64,000 nucleotides of DNA, from contig JAEZST010000006.1 of assembly GCA_023443865.1 (NCBI GenBank), forward strand, positions 124,001 to 188,000, in the 5' to 3' direction. The notes below the pieces were generated by a model. The model saw nothing but the letters and a program-made list of their open reading frames with translations, ran no database searches and had not been told where the DNA came from. Below are positions 16,289 to 24,114 of this stretch, piece by piece (within the stretch, counting starts at the first letter, position 1; every line of letters begins with the position of its first letter). The DNA comes from Spirochaetota bacterium (lineage in GTDB: Bacteria > Spirochaetota > Spirochaetia > Treponematales > Treponemataceae). The translations under genes were made by a program, and so were the position numbers.

Positions 16289-16803
16289 AAAAGCGTACCG
16301 CGCTCTGCCTTGCCCTGCTCGCCGCGATTCTTCCCCTCGCCGCCCAGGACGCGGCCCTTTTATCGGGCATACTGGAAAAACAATCGGCTACCGTAACGGA
16401 CTTTTCCTACCTGGTCGCCAGCCAACTCGGCATGGAGTGCACGCCCTTCGAGGCCTACACGTACTGCGATCGATTCGGAACCTTTCCCTTCGCGAAAAAC
16501 GCCGAGCAACCGGTGACCGTACGCATGGTTTCCCACTTCCTCATGAAAAACTACGGACTCAAGGGCGGCATACTCTGGAACGCGACGGGCAGCGCCCGAT
16601 ACGCGTGGAAAGAATTGAAGGCCCAAGGCTTCTGGAAGGCGGGCACCGATCCGGATCACGTCCTTTCGGGAAGGGACTTGGTACGGGCCGTCAGTAAATT
16701 CGTGGCCAAATGGCCCGAGGCGACGCTCCGAGACCCGCCGGTCCCGGAGGCGAAAGCGGAATACCGGGACGCGATTTTCTCGGCAAAGGAGGAACAGAAA
16801 TGA
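16285..16803 (+). CDS. Secreted protein of unknown function in the OmpA-FecR operon
   Basis: This 172-residue protein has a clear signal peptide (MKKRTALCLALLAAILPLAAQ, cleaved about residue 21). The mature part is helical and has two cysteines about 10 residues apart (ECTPFEAYTYCDRFG). I recognise no domain. It overlaps the OmpA-family gene by 4 bp and the beta-barrel gene by 4 bp, so all three are translated in a coupled way and probably act together in the envelope. An assembly or partner role for the barrel is only a guess. Confidence 0.75.
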   Translation: MKKRTALCLALLAAILPLAAQDAALLSGILEKQSATVTDFSYLVASQLGMECTPFEAYTYCDRFGTFPFAKNAEQPVTVRMVSHFLMKNYGLKGGILWNATGSARYAWKELKAQGFWKAGTDPDHVLSGRDLVRAVSKFVAKWPEATLRDPPVPEAKAEYRDAIFSAKEEQK

Positions 16804-17996
16804 CCCGCACCGTCCGAAAAAACCTGCTTGCGTGCGTCTTTACGCTCCTCGCCGCGGCCGCCTTCTCCTTCGATTTCGGCATTGATCTTTCGAATCTCGC
16901 CGGTGGCCAATACCAAGGCGAATGGGCGTGGTACACCGACCATAAGAGCACGGCCTGGGTTACCGTTCCCTTCGACGCGTCCGGAAACACGCAGCTTTCC
17001 GCGGAAGGAAGCCTGTACGCGGCAAAGCCCGCCGCCTCTGACGGGTACACCTGGTTCGCTGACTTGGACCTGTTCCGTCTCAAATTTACCCCGCTCGACG
17101 GGCAAACCGCGAAGGTATCCATGTCCGTGGGCAGGATTCCGCAATCGGACGTAACGGGGTTCGTACTTGGCCAGAATATCGACGGCCTGGAACTGCACGG
17201 GGTTTTCGGTTTCGGAAACCTCGATTTCGCCGTGGGCTATACCGGCTTGCTGAATACGAGAAAGGGCGGCGCCCTTATGACCGACGACGATCAGGCCGAC
17301 ATGACCGAACACGCGGACGAACCGTACGGCTTTGGCTCAAAACGGGTTATCGGCAAGCTCACCCTCCAGATTCCGCAGGCAATCGGCTCCATGGACGTAC
17401 TCCTCGAGGGTACGGGTGAATACGATCTCCGTCGCTACCTTGAATCGGATTACAATTCCCTGGCTGACATGGTATACGGTACCGTCTCCCTCTCGACGCC
17501 CCTCAATCCGGTCGCTTTCGGGACCCTCACCGGCACCTGGCAGAGCGGAATCAAGGAAAGCGACGGTTCCAAGGGCTCTTCCAATTCGCTTTTGGCCTCC
17601 GCGCGGGTAGACCTGTATCCCTCGTCGAAAAACCAACTGTTCGGGCAATTCCTCTTCAGTCCCCGGCAAAACGATTATTTCGACGTGTTCTCCCCTATCA
17701 GCTACCAATCGCTCGGAACGTTGTATGCGCGCAATTTCCAAAATCTCATGCGGGCTTCCGCGGGCTGGAATTTCAACCCTAGCGCGGTCTTCAACCTGGA
17801 TTTCGGGGGAAAGGTATTCATGGTCGCCCAAACGGACGACGCGTATCCGGATTTCTATAACGGAAGCGAACTGAACGCGGGCGCGACGCTTAAGGCGACC
17901 AGCGATCTGAAATTCCGATTGGATTCCTATTTCTGGGTTCCTTCGGACGGAGATTTTGAAATGCAGGCCTCATTAAAGGCCGTGTTCAGTTTCTGA
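16800..17996 (+). CDS. Outer-membrane beta-barrel protein
   Basis: The gene encodes 398 residues from the ATG at 16800, which has an AAGGAGG site; the frame is open further upstream but lacks one. The signal peptide covers about 1-23 (AAAAFS). The remainder has alternating amphipathic strands rich in Gly, Asp, Tyr and Phe, and ends in a terminal strand with Phe at the C-terminus (LKAVFSF), the usual barrel-assembly signal. About 14-18 strands would fit. No specificity can be assigned; porin-like transport is possible. It is the third gene of the operon, overlapping the upstream gene by ATGA and leaving 19 bp to the FecR-domain gene. Confidence 0.82.
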   Translation: MTRTVRKNLLACVFTLLAAAAFSFDFGIDLSNLAGGQYQGEWAWYTDHKSTAWVTVPFDASGNTQLSAEGSLYAAKPAASDGYTWFADLDLFRLKFTPLDGQTAKVSMSVGRIPQSDVTGFVLGQNIDGLELHGVFGFGNLDFAVGYTGLLNTRKGGALMTDDDQADMTEHADEPYGFGSKRVIGKLTLQIPQAIGSMDVLLEGTGEYDLRRYLESDYNSLADMVYGTVSLSTPLNPVAFGTLTGTWQSGIKESDGSKGSSNSLLASARVDLYPSSKNQLFGQFLFSPRQNDYFDVFSPISYQSLGTLYARNFQNLMRASAGWNFNPSAVFNLDFGGKVFMVAQTDDAYPDFYNGSELNAGATLKATSDLKFRLDSYFWVPSDGDFEMQASLKAVFSF

Positions 17997-18015
17997 CGCT
18001 GAACGGGAGGTTTAT

Positions 18016-18717
18016 ATGAAGAAATACGCGTTATTCGCGGTTGTATTCGCCCTTTTCGCGGCGCCGGGCCTGTTCGCTTTGGACGGTCAGGTAGTCACCG
18101 TAAACGGCAAAGTCGAGTATCAAACCGACGCGGGTGTATGGAAACCCCTCGCCGCCGGTACCGCCCTCACCGCGGGAACCGTGATTTCCACGGGCTTCAA
18201 GTCGGAAGCCACGGTGAAGCTCGGCGCCTCGATCCTGACGGTCAAAGCGCTCACGCGCATGACCCTTACCCAATTGGTCGAAAAGGAAAACACGGTCAAC
18301 ACCGAGCTCTACCTCGAGGTGGGGAACGTAAAGGCCGAGGTCAATTCCTTCAACAACAAGAAAAACGCCTTCTCGGTGAAGAGTCCCGCCGCGACCGCGT
18401 CCGTTCGCGGAACCGTTTTCGAATTGGGCGATGAGCTGGTTATAACCCAGGGTACGGTCGTGTTTTCCACCCCGATCGGGCAGACACGGTCCGGAACGGC
18501 GGGGCAACAGCTCGAGCTCTTCGGCGAGGCCGTTGCCAGCCCGGTTTCCGCGCTGAAACAGCGTATGGACACCATCGTATTGACGAGCACCCCGTCTACC
18601 GAGGTCGTATCGCCGGTTATCGCGACCATAGCCGCGCCGGCACCCGTAATACCGCAGGTTACCGCGGCGACTCCCCCGCCCCAACTCGCCACCGTGGTGG
18701 TGCTCGGGCTTCGCTAA
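18016..18717 (+). CDS. FecR-domain periplasmic protein
   Basis: This 233-residue protein has a signal peptide (about 1-21, LFALDG). A FecR domain follows at about 25-150: VTVNGKVEYQ, a 'G..I.TG..S.A.V.LG' strand (ISTGFKSEATVKLG), LEVGNVKAEV and the conserved SPAATASVRGTVFEL. The C-terminal 60 residues are rich in Pro, Ala and Val and are probably extended or disordered. Here there is no sigma factor beside it. Instead it lies in an OmpA/beta-barrel operon divergent from a CHASE2 cyclase, a pairing seen elsewhere for such FecR proteins. It may pass an envelope signal to that receptor. Confidence 0.88.
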   Translation: MKKYALFAVVFALFAAPGLFALDGQVVTVNGKVEYQTDAGVWKPLAAGTALTAGTVISTGFKSEATVKLGASILTVKALTRMTLTQLVEKENTVNTELYLEVGNVKAEVNSFNNKKNAFSVKSPAATASVRGTVFELGDELVITQGTVVFSTPIGQTRSGTAGQQLELFGEAVASPVSALKQRMDTIVLTSTPSTEVVSPVIATIAAPAPVIPQVTAATPPPQLATVVVLGLR

Positions 18718-18725
18718 AATCGATG

Positions 18726-18752
18726 AGGCCGTCCCGGAGGGGACGGCCTTTC
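18726..18752 (+). terminator. Rho-independent terminator after the FecR operon
   Basis: AGGCCGTCCC (18726-18735), loop GGAG, GGGACGGCCT (18740-18749), followed by a short T-rich tract. It lies between the convergent FecR and parC genes. Its stem closely resembles that of the terminator at 26242-26265. Confidence 0.8.
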
Positions 18753-18754
18753 CA

Positions 18755-20905
18755 TTATTTCTTCTTTTTTGGGGCGGCCTTCGGGGCCGTCTCTTTTTTT
18801 GTCCCGGCTTTCTTCGCGTCCGGGGCCTTCTTTGCGGCCGTTTCCGCCGCCTTGCTCATCAATCCCGATTTCGCCTTGACTTGAGCCTTCGGAGCGGGAT
18901 TCTTTTTCGCCGCCGGTTCAACCTCGTCAAATAGCTCCCGTTCCCGCTGGGCGGGGGCCTTGCCCTTTCCCGCGCCAGGAGAACCGCCGGACGAGCCTTC
19001 CTCCGCGCTCACCGATTCCACTTCACGGTTCGCGAGGCGTACGCCCAGGGCCTTCAATCCCTTTTCGGCGAACTCCTGCGCCTTAAAGCTCTGGGATAGG
19101 GTTTTTAAACGCGGTTTCGGCACGTAATTGACCGTAAATTGGAATTTATCCTTGGTGCCCACGAAAAGCACTTCGGCCCCGTCCGGCGCTATCTGATAAT
19201 CCCGGTTCAGGATATACCCTTCCACGCGGCATCGCTTTATGCAGGGAAACCCCGTTTTGGGGTCCCGATAGATAACCGTAAAAAGGACCTTGGAAAGCAC
19301 TTCCTTTTCGGAGAAACCGCAATACCACATACCGGTGTCCACGAACAGCTTATCCGGTACGTCCATGACGGTGTATACCCCGGAGCGCCGCATAACGATA
19401 ACGCGGTCATAGGGCGTCACCTTCAGGATCTCGGCGCCCGTCGCGACAGAGGTGCCCAAATATCCCGTTTCGGCGTCGTATCGCAGCGAGGTATCGCGGG
19501 TAACCGCTTCCTTCACGTCGACCTTGGAAAAACGGTCGATCCGGGTTTTACGGCCGGTTTCCGCAGGGTCCAGTTTCGCGAGAATTCCGTCCAGAACGCC
19601 GATCGCGTAGGCCGTGAGGTTTTTTAAAAGGCGATTTATCTCGCGGATGCGCGCCTTGATCTCCTCTACCTCCGCCCGGTTCTTATTGATGTCGTACAGC
19701 GATATGCGCCGGATCGGGATCTTTAAGAGCCGTTCCACGTCGTCCTCGGTCACGTCGCGCACGAGTTCGGCGCGGAAGGGCTCGAAGCCGGTCATTACCG
19801 CCTTGATCACGCCCTCGGCGGTCTTCATCGTCTCGATCTTCTTGTAAATGCGCTCCTCTATGAAGATGCGCTCCAGGGTGCGCATATGGAGCCGTTCGGT
19901 CAGGTTCGCCTTCTCGAGTTCCAGCTCCTCCTTGAGGATCTTGACCAGACGTTTCGCGTGGTCCCGCACCACGTCAGAGACGGTCATGATAACGGGGTAA
20001 TTGTCCCGGATCACCAGGAGGTTGCAGGAAATGGACTGTTCGCACTCCGTGAAGGCGTACAGGGCGTCTACCACGTCGGCGCTGTATACCCCCCGCTGGA
20101 GCTTGATTTCTATCTCGACCTTGTCGGTGGTGTAGTCGTTAATCTCGGATATCTTGATCTTTCCGGAGCGGGAGGCGTTCTCGATCGAGGCGATCATGCT
20201 TTCGGTGGTGCTTCCGTAGGGAAGCTCGCGGATCACGATTCGCTTTTCGTCGGAGGTATCCAGCTTCGCCCGGGCGAGCACCTTGCCCAGGCCGTCCTCG
20301 TACCCCGATACGTCCACGAGGCCCCCGGTCGGGAAATCCGGGTACAATTGGAACTTTTGCCCGGAAAGGCAGGCCTTTTCGGCCTCGATAACCTCGCGAA
20401 TATTATGGGGCAAAACCCGCGTGGACATGCCAACCGCGATTCCCTCGGCGCCGATGAGGAGCACCACGGGCAGTTTCGCCCGGAAAGCGGTGGGTTCCTT
20501 GTTGCGGCCGTCGTAGGACGGAACCATCGCCGTAATTTCGGGATTGTAAAATATGTCCTTGGCAAGGGCGGTGGAACGGCATTCGATATACCTGGGCGCG
20601 GAAGCCGCGTCGCCGGTCTGTATGTTCCCGAAGTTCCCCTGCTTATCGATAAAGAGGTCCTTGTTGGCGAGAACCACCAAGGCCCCGCCGATGGACGCGT
20701 CGCCGTGGGGATGGTATTTCATGCAGTGCCCCACTACGTTGGCCACCTTGTGGAACTTACCGTCGTCCATCTCGAACAGGGAATGGAGAATGCGCCGCTG
20801 GACGGGTTTCAGCCCGTCTTCCAGGTCCGGGATAGCGCGGTCCCGGATGACGTAGCTCGCGTATTCGAGAAAGTTCTTGTTAAAAAGGCTTTTGATATAG
20901 TCCAT
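18755..20905 (-). CDS. parC: DNA topoisomerase IV subunit A-like protein with a basic tail
   Basis: This 716-residue protein is the DNA-breaking subunit. The catalytic Tyr is at 106 (GDAASAPRYIECR), and the surrounding N-terminal core (LEDGLKPVQRRIL, YHPHGDASIGG) is typical of GyrA/ParC. The C-terminal half is short compared with full six-bladed GyrA. The last 90 or so residues are a disordered Lys/Ala/Pro-rich tail with repeated AAKK-type motifs, like a histone H1 tail, which probably adds non-specific DNA binding. Its ATG overlaps the TAA of parE by one base, so both subunits are made in a coupled way. Assignment as ParC rather than GyrA rests on the gene order and short C-terminus. Confidence 0.9.
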   Translation of the reverse strand: MDYIKSLFNKNFLEYASYVIRDRAIPDLEDGLKPVQRRILHSLFEMDDGKFHKVANVVGHCMKYHPHGDASIGGALVVLANKDLFIDKQGNFGNIQTGDAASAPRYIECRSTALAKDIFYNPEITAMVPSYDGRNKEPTAFRAKLPVVLLIGAEGIAVGMSTRVLPHNIREVIEAEKACLSGQKFQLYPDFPTGGLVDVSGYEDGLGKVLARAKLDTSDEKRIVIRELPYGSTTESMIASIENASRSGKIKISEINDYTTDKVEIEIKLQRGVYSADVVDALYAFTECEQSISCNLLVIRDNYPVIMTVSDVVRDHAKRLVKILKEELELEKANLTERLHMRTLERIFIEERIYKKIETMKTAEGVIKAVMTGFEPFRAELVRDVTEDDVERLLKIPIRRISLYDINKNRAEVEEIKARIREINRLLKNLTAYAIGVLDGILAKLDPAETGRKTRIDRFSKVDVKEAVTRDTSLRYDAETGYLGTSVATGAEILKVTPYDRVIVMRRSGVYTVMDVPDKLFVDTGMWYCGFSEKEVLSKVLFTVIYRDPKTGFPCIKRCRVEGYILNRDYQIAPDGAEVLFVGTKDKFQFTVNYVPKPRLKTLSQSFKAQEFAEKGLKALGVRLANREVESVSAEEGSSGGSPGAGKGKAPAQRERELFDEVEPAAKKNPAPKAQVKAKSGLMSKAAETAAKKAPDAKKAGTKKETAPKAAPKKKK

Positions 20906-22722
20906 TACGCGTCTACCTCAGCGAGCAGGTTTTTCATGATAAACTCGCGCCGTTCGGGGGTATTCTTACCCATGTAAAACTCGAGTATTCCGGGAATGTT
21001 CTTGATGGCCTGAACCGTCACGGGGAGGAGCTTGATGTCTTCGCCGATGAATTGGCCGAATTCCTTCGGGCTAATCTCGCCGAGTCCCTTAAAGCGGGTC
21101 ACCTCGCTGGAGCTGCCCAGTTTCTTGACCGCCGCGTCCCGTTCCTTTTCCGAATAGCAGTACTGGGTTTCCTTTTTGGTGCGCACGCGGAAAAGCGGCG
21201 TTTCCAATATGTACACCCGTCCCGAGGTGACCAGTTCCTCGAAGTAACCGAGGAAGAAGGTCAAAAGCAGGTTTCGAATATGGAAGCCGTCGTTATCGGC
21301 ATCGGTAGCGATCACGATTTTCGCGTAGCGAAGGTCGTCAATGTCGCCCTCGATTCCCAGGGCCATCATCATGTTGTAGAGCTCGGCGTTTTTGTATATT
21401 TCCGCCCGCTTCTTTCCGTACATGTTCTCGGGCTTTCCGCGCAGGCCGAAGATAGCCTGGGTGTACACGTCGCGGCTCGAAACCATCGAACCGGAGGCCG
21501 AATCGCCCTCGGTGATGAAAATCATGGTATTCTCGCCCTTGGGCCCGTCGGAAAGGTGGTACTTGCAGTCCTTGAGCTTCGGGATTTTCAGGGCGATCTT
21601 TTTCGCCGCTTCCTTGGCTTCCTTCTTGACCGAGTTCAGCTCCGTGCGCAGCCGTTCGTTGGCGAGGATCTTTTGCTCCAACTGCCGCGCGGACTCCGGG
21701 TTCCGGTGAAGCCAATCGTCTACCGCTGCCTTGGTTTCGTTCACGATCCAGGAGCGAACCTCGGTGTTGCCGAGCTTATTCTTCGTCTGGCTCTCGAAAA
21801 TGGGCGCCTGAATCTTTACGGCCACCGCCGCCGCGGTTCCCTCGCGCACGTCCTCGCTCTTGAAATTCTTCCTGAAATACTCGTTGATGCCCTTGAGAAG
21901 CCCTTCCTTAAAGGCGGAAAGGTGGGTACCGCCGTCGGAGGTGTACTGGCCGTTCACGAAGGAGAAGTAGTTCTCGCCGTAGTTATTCGTGTGGGTAAAG
22001 GCGAACTCCAATTGCTTGCCCCGGTAATACCCGACCTGATAGATATGGTCTTTGCCCACTTCCGCGTCCAAAAGGTCGAGGAGCCCGTTCTCGGACACGA
22101 ATTTGTCGCCGTTGAAGTGGAGTTCCAGGCCCGCGTTCAGGTAGGCGTAATTCCAGACGCGTTTCTGAAGGTACTCGAGGTTGAACTCGTAATCGGTAAA
22201 GAGGGTCTCGTCCGGAATGAACTCCACGAGGGTGCCGTTTTTCGTGCCGGGCTTTACCGAGCCCTTTTTCTCGCTTAAAAGAACTCCCCGCTCGAAGATC
22301 GCCTCGGTACACTTGCCGTCGCGGACGGAAAGCACGCGGAACCAACTGGACAGGGCGTTCACGGCCTTGGTACCCACGCCGTTGAGTCCCACGGAAAACT
22401 GGAATACCTCGTCGTTGTATTTGGCGCCGGTGTTGATGACGGATACGCATTCCACGACCTTGCCCAGCGGAATGCCTCGCCCGTAATCCCGAACGCTTAC
22501 CTTGTTGTCCTTAAGCTGAATGTCGACGCGGCTGCCGTTGCCCATGATGAATTCGTCGATGGAGTTATCGATCACTTCCTTCACCAGGATATAAATGCCG
22601 TCGTCGGGGTTTGACCCGTCGCCGAGGCGCCCGATATACATGCCCGTCCGAAGGCGGATATGCTCGAGGGAACTTAGGGTCTTGATTTTGGATTCGTCGT
22701 ACGCTGCGGTTTTCTTGGCCAT
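20905..22722 (-). CDS. parE: DNA topoisomerase IV subunit B (ATPase subunit)
   Basis: The gene encodes 605 residues from the ATG at 22722. The GHKL ATP-binding domain is shown by KEVIDNSIDEF (Glu about 49), VRDYGRGIPLG (Asp about 79) and GLNGVGTKAVNALSSWF. A transducer domain and TOPRIM domain follow (ITEGDSASGSM; ATDADNDGFHIR), ending in the C-terminal GLGE motif (RFKGLGEISPKEFGQF). It supplies ATP-driven strand passage with ParC. The open frame runs further upstream into the coiled-coil gene, but that part is arginine-rich and atypical. A promoter -10 ends 9 nt before this ATG, without a ribosome binding site, so I take 22722 as the start. Confidence 0.95.
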   Translation of the reverse strand: MAKKTAAYDESKIKTLSSLEHIRLRTGMYIGRLGDGSNPDDGIYILVKEVIDNSIDEFIMGNGSRVDIQLKDNKVSVRDYGRGIPLGKVVECVSVINTGAKYNDEVFQFSVGLNGVGTKAVNALSSWFRVLSVRDGKCTEAIFERGVLLSEKKGSVKPGTKNGTLVEFIPDETLFTDYEFNLEYLQKRVWNYAYLNAGLELHFNGDKFVSENGLLDLLDAEVGKDHIYQVGYYRGKQLEFAFTHTNNYGENYFSFVNGQYTSDGGTHLSAFKEGLLKGINEYFRKNFKSEDVREGTAAAVAVKIQAPIFESQTKNKLGNTEVRSWIVNETKAAVDDWLHRNPESARQLEQKILANERLRTELNSVKKEAKEAAKKIALKIPKLKDCKYHLSDGPKGENTMIFITEGDSASGSMVSSRDVYTQAIFGLRGKPENMYGKKRAEIYKNAELYNMMMALGIEGDIDDLRYAKIVIATDADNDGFHIRNLLLTFFLGYFEELVTSGRVYILETPLFRVRTKKETQYCYSEKERDAAVKKLGSSSEVTRFKGLGEISPKEFGQFIGEDIKLLPVTVQAIKNIPGILEFYMGKNTPERREFIMKNLLAEVDA

Positions 22723-22731
22723 AACCGTGAC

Positions 22732-22760
22732 AGTATAGCAGAAAACCCGAGCGCAGTCAC
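22732..22760 (-). promoter_or_regulatory. Promoter of parE-parC
   Basis: On the minus strand: GTGACT (22760-22755), 17-nt spacer, TATACT (22737-22732), then 9 nt to the parE ATG. A leader of only about 2 nt is predicted. Confidence 0.6.
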
Positions 22761-22787
22761 CACGGGAGAGTCGGATACGGAGCGGTC

Positions 22788-23990
22788 TCAGTCCTGACCG
22801 TTCGCGCGCTCCAGTTCCTGCCGAACCTTGCCGAGCCGCTCGCGCTCCGCCTCGGCTTCGCCGATATCGCGCTCCGTGGTCGCTATGAGTTCCTGGTACT
22901 TGCGTATGCGCTGTTCGTAATCCTTGACCGTGTGCCGCCACTGGCCGATATTGCGGTCCAGGGCCTCTATCTTGATACCCGTCTCGAGGATCTCGATTTT
23001 CGTCCGCAGGTCGCCGATTTCCCTTCTCAGCAAGGAGGCCCGTTCCAGTTGTTGGGCATAGGTGCCCAATCCCGCGGATTCCGCCGATTCATCTTGGCTG
23101 CCCAGGCGGGTACGGCCGTCTTCATCGTAGAACTTATCCGTGTATTCGCGCGCGGCGAGGGCGGTAAGGGAATCTATGCGCCGGTCGGTTTCGCGAATGC
23201 GATTTCGGAGCTCTTCCATGCGACGTTGGGGGTTTTCGAGTGCGCCCGCGTCCTCAAGGCCGTCCTTGACGAGCTGGATATCGGAATCGAGGCTTTCTGA
23301 ACGCCCCGAAAGCTCTTCCATTTGAACGCGCGCCTCTTTGGCGGCGTTGAGGGCCTTTATAACCTCGGGGGAGAAATCTCCCGATTCCGCGCGGTCGCGG
23401 AAGGCCTCGCTTTCCATGGCTGCCCGGCCGATATTCCGCAGGGCTTTCGCGAGTTTTTCGCGCTTTTGCCTCAGGTCGGATTCCACCCCGGAAAGCTTGA
23501 ACTGGGCTTTCATCTTCCCGAAAAACCCCGAAGACTCAAGCTCTTCCCGGATTGAGTCGCGGCGTCCCTCAAGGTCGGTTACCGTGGCGGATAAGGACCT
23601 CAAAGAGGCCCAGGCATCGCCGAAAAGGAGCTCGGCGTTATCAGTTTCGATCCCGTTCAAGAGCTCGCCGAAGGCTTCCAAACGCTGATCGAGTTGCGCG
23701 GTTCCCTCGTTGCGTGAGCTCTCCAGCTGTTTCCGGAATTGGCTCAGTTCGGTAAGCCGCGAGAGGGCGGCCTTAATATCGAGTACGGTTTGCGTGTCCG
23801 TTTCCCTGGTTTGCATGAAGGAACGCCAGGATTCCACGCGGTCGGCATCCAAGCCCAAGGCGGAGGATTCGCCGTTTACCGAATCGTTCAGGAGTTTCGC
23901 CCCGAACTGGCGGTACAGCGCGGAAAGCTCTTCGCGCTTTTCGTCCATGCCCACGGTGAGGCTTTGAATCGATTTCCGTTGTGCGTCCAT
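22788..23990 (-). CDS. Large coiled-coil protein of unknown function
   Basis: This 400-residue soluble protein has heptad-like, charged helical sequence over most of its length (for example about 85-130, 175-215, 240-285 and 320-395), with no signal peptide, membrane helix or nucleotide-binding motif. A glycine-containing break with FFGKMKAQFK lies near 152-162. SMC-like or cytoskeletal roles are possible, but no head domain exists. It precedes parE by 65 bp on the same strand but parE has its own promoter. Its own promoter is one of the best in the window and shares its -35 bases with the divergent EF-G-like gene. Confidence 0.75.
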   Translation of the reverse strand: MDAQRKSIQSLTVGMDEKREELSALYRQFGAKLLNDSVNGESSALGLDADRVESWRSFMQTRETDTQTVLDIKAALSRLTELSQFRKQLESSRNEGTAQLDQRLEAFGELLNGIETDNAELLFGDAWASLRSLSATVTDLEGRRDSIREELESSGFFGKMKAQFKLSGVESDLRQKREKLAKALRNIGRAAMESEAFRDRAESGDFSPEVIKALNAAKEARVQMEELSGRSESLDSDIQLVKDGLEDAGALENPQRRMEELRNRIRETDRRIDSLTALAAREYTDKFYDEDGRTRLGSQDESAESAGLGTYAQQLERASLLRREIGDLRTKIEILETGIKIEALDRNIGQWRHTVKDYEQRIRKYQELIATTERDIGEAEAERERLGKVRQELERANGQD

Positions 23991-23996
23991 ACCTCT

Positions 23997-24048
23997 ATAG
24001 TAGCGGCATATTATTTTCTTGACAATACAAGGATTGAGAACTTACGAT
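23997..24048. promoter_or_regulatory. Divergent promoters sharing one -35 box (coiled-coil gene / EF-G-like gene)
   Basis: Minus strand: TTGTCA (24025-24020), 17-nt spacer, TACTAT (24002-23997), 6 nt to the ATG at 23990. Plus strand: TTGACA (24019-24024), 18-nt spacer, TACGAT (24043-24048), giving a roughly 60-nt leader with a ribosome binding site for the gene at 24115. The two -35 elements occupy the same seven bases, so only one polymerase can bind at a time. Confidence 0.7.
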
Positions 24049-24114
24049 AAAAGAACGATTTAACCGCCGTAACGGGAAAACATTGCCACACCGTAGTTTA
24101 TTAAGGAGAACAGA

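Noticed and set aside
22723..22941. N-terminal extension of ParE by 73 residues
   Set aside because: It is Arg/Gly-rich, overlaps the coiled-coil gene by about 150 bp and is unlike any ParE. The shorter start matches the family and a promoter.
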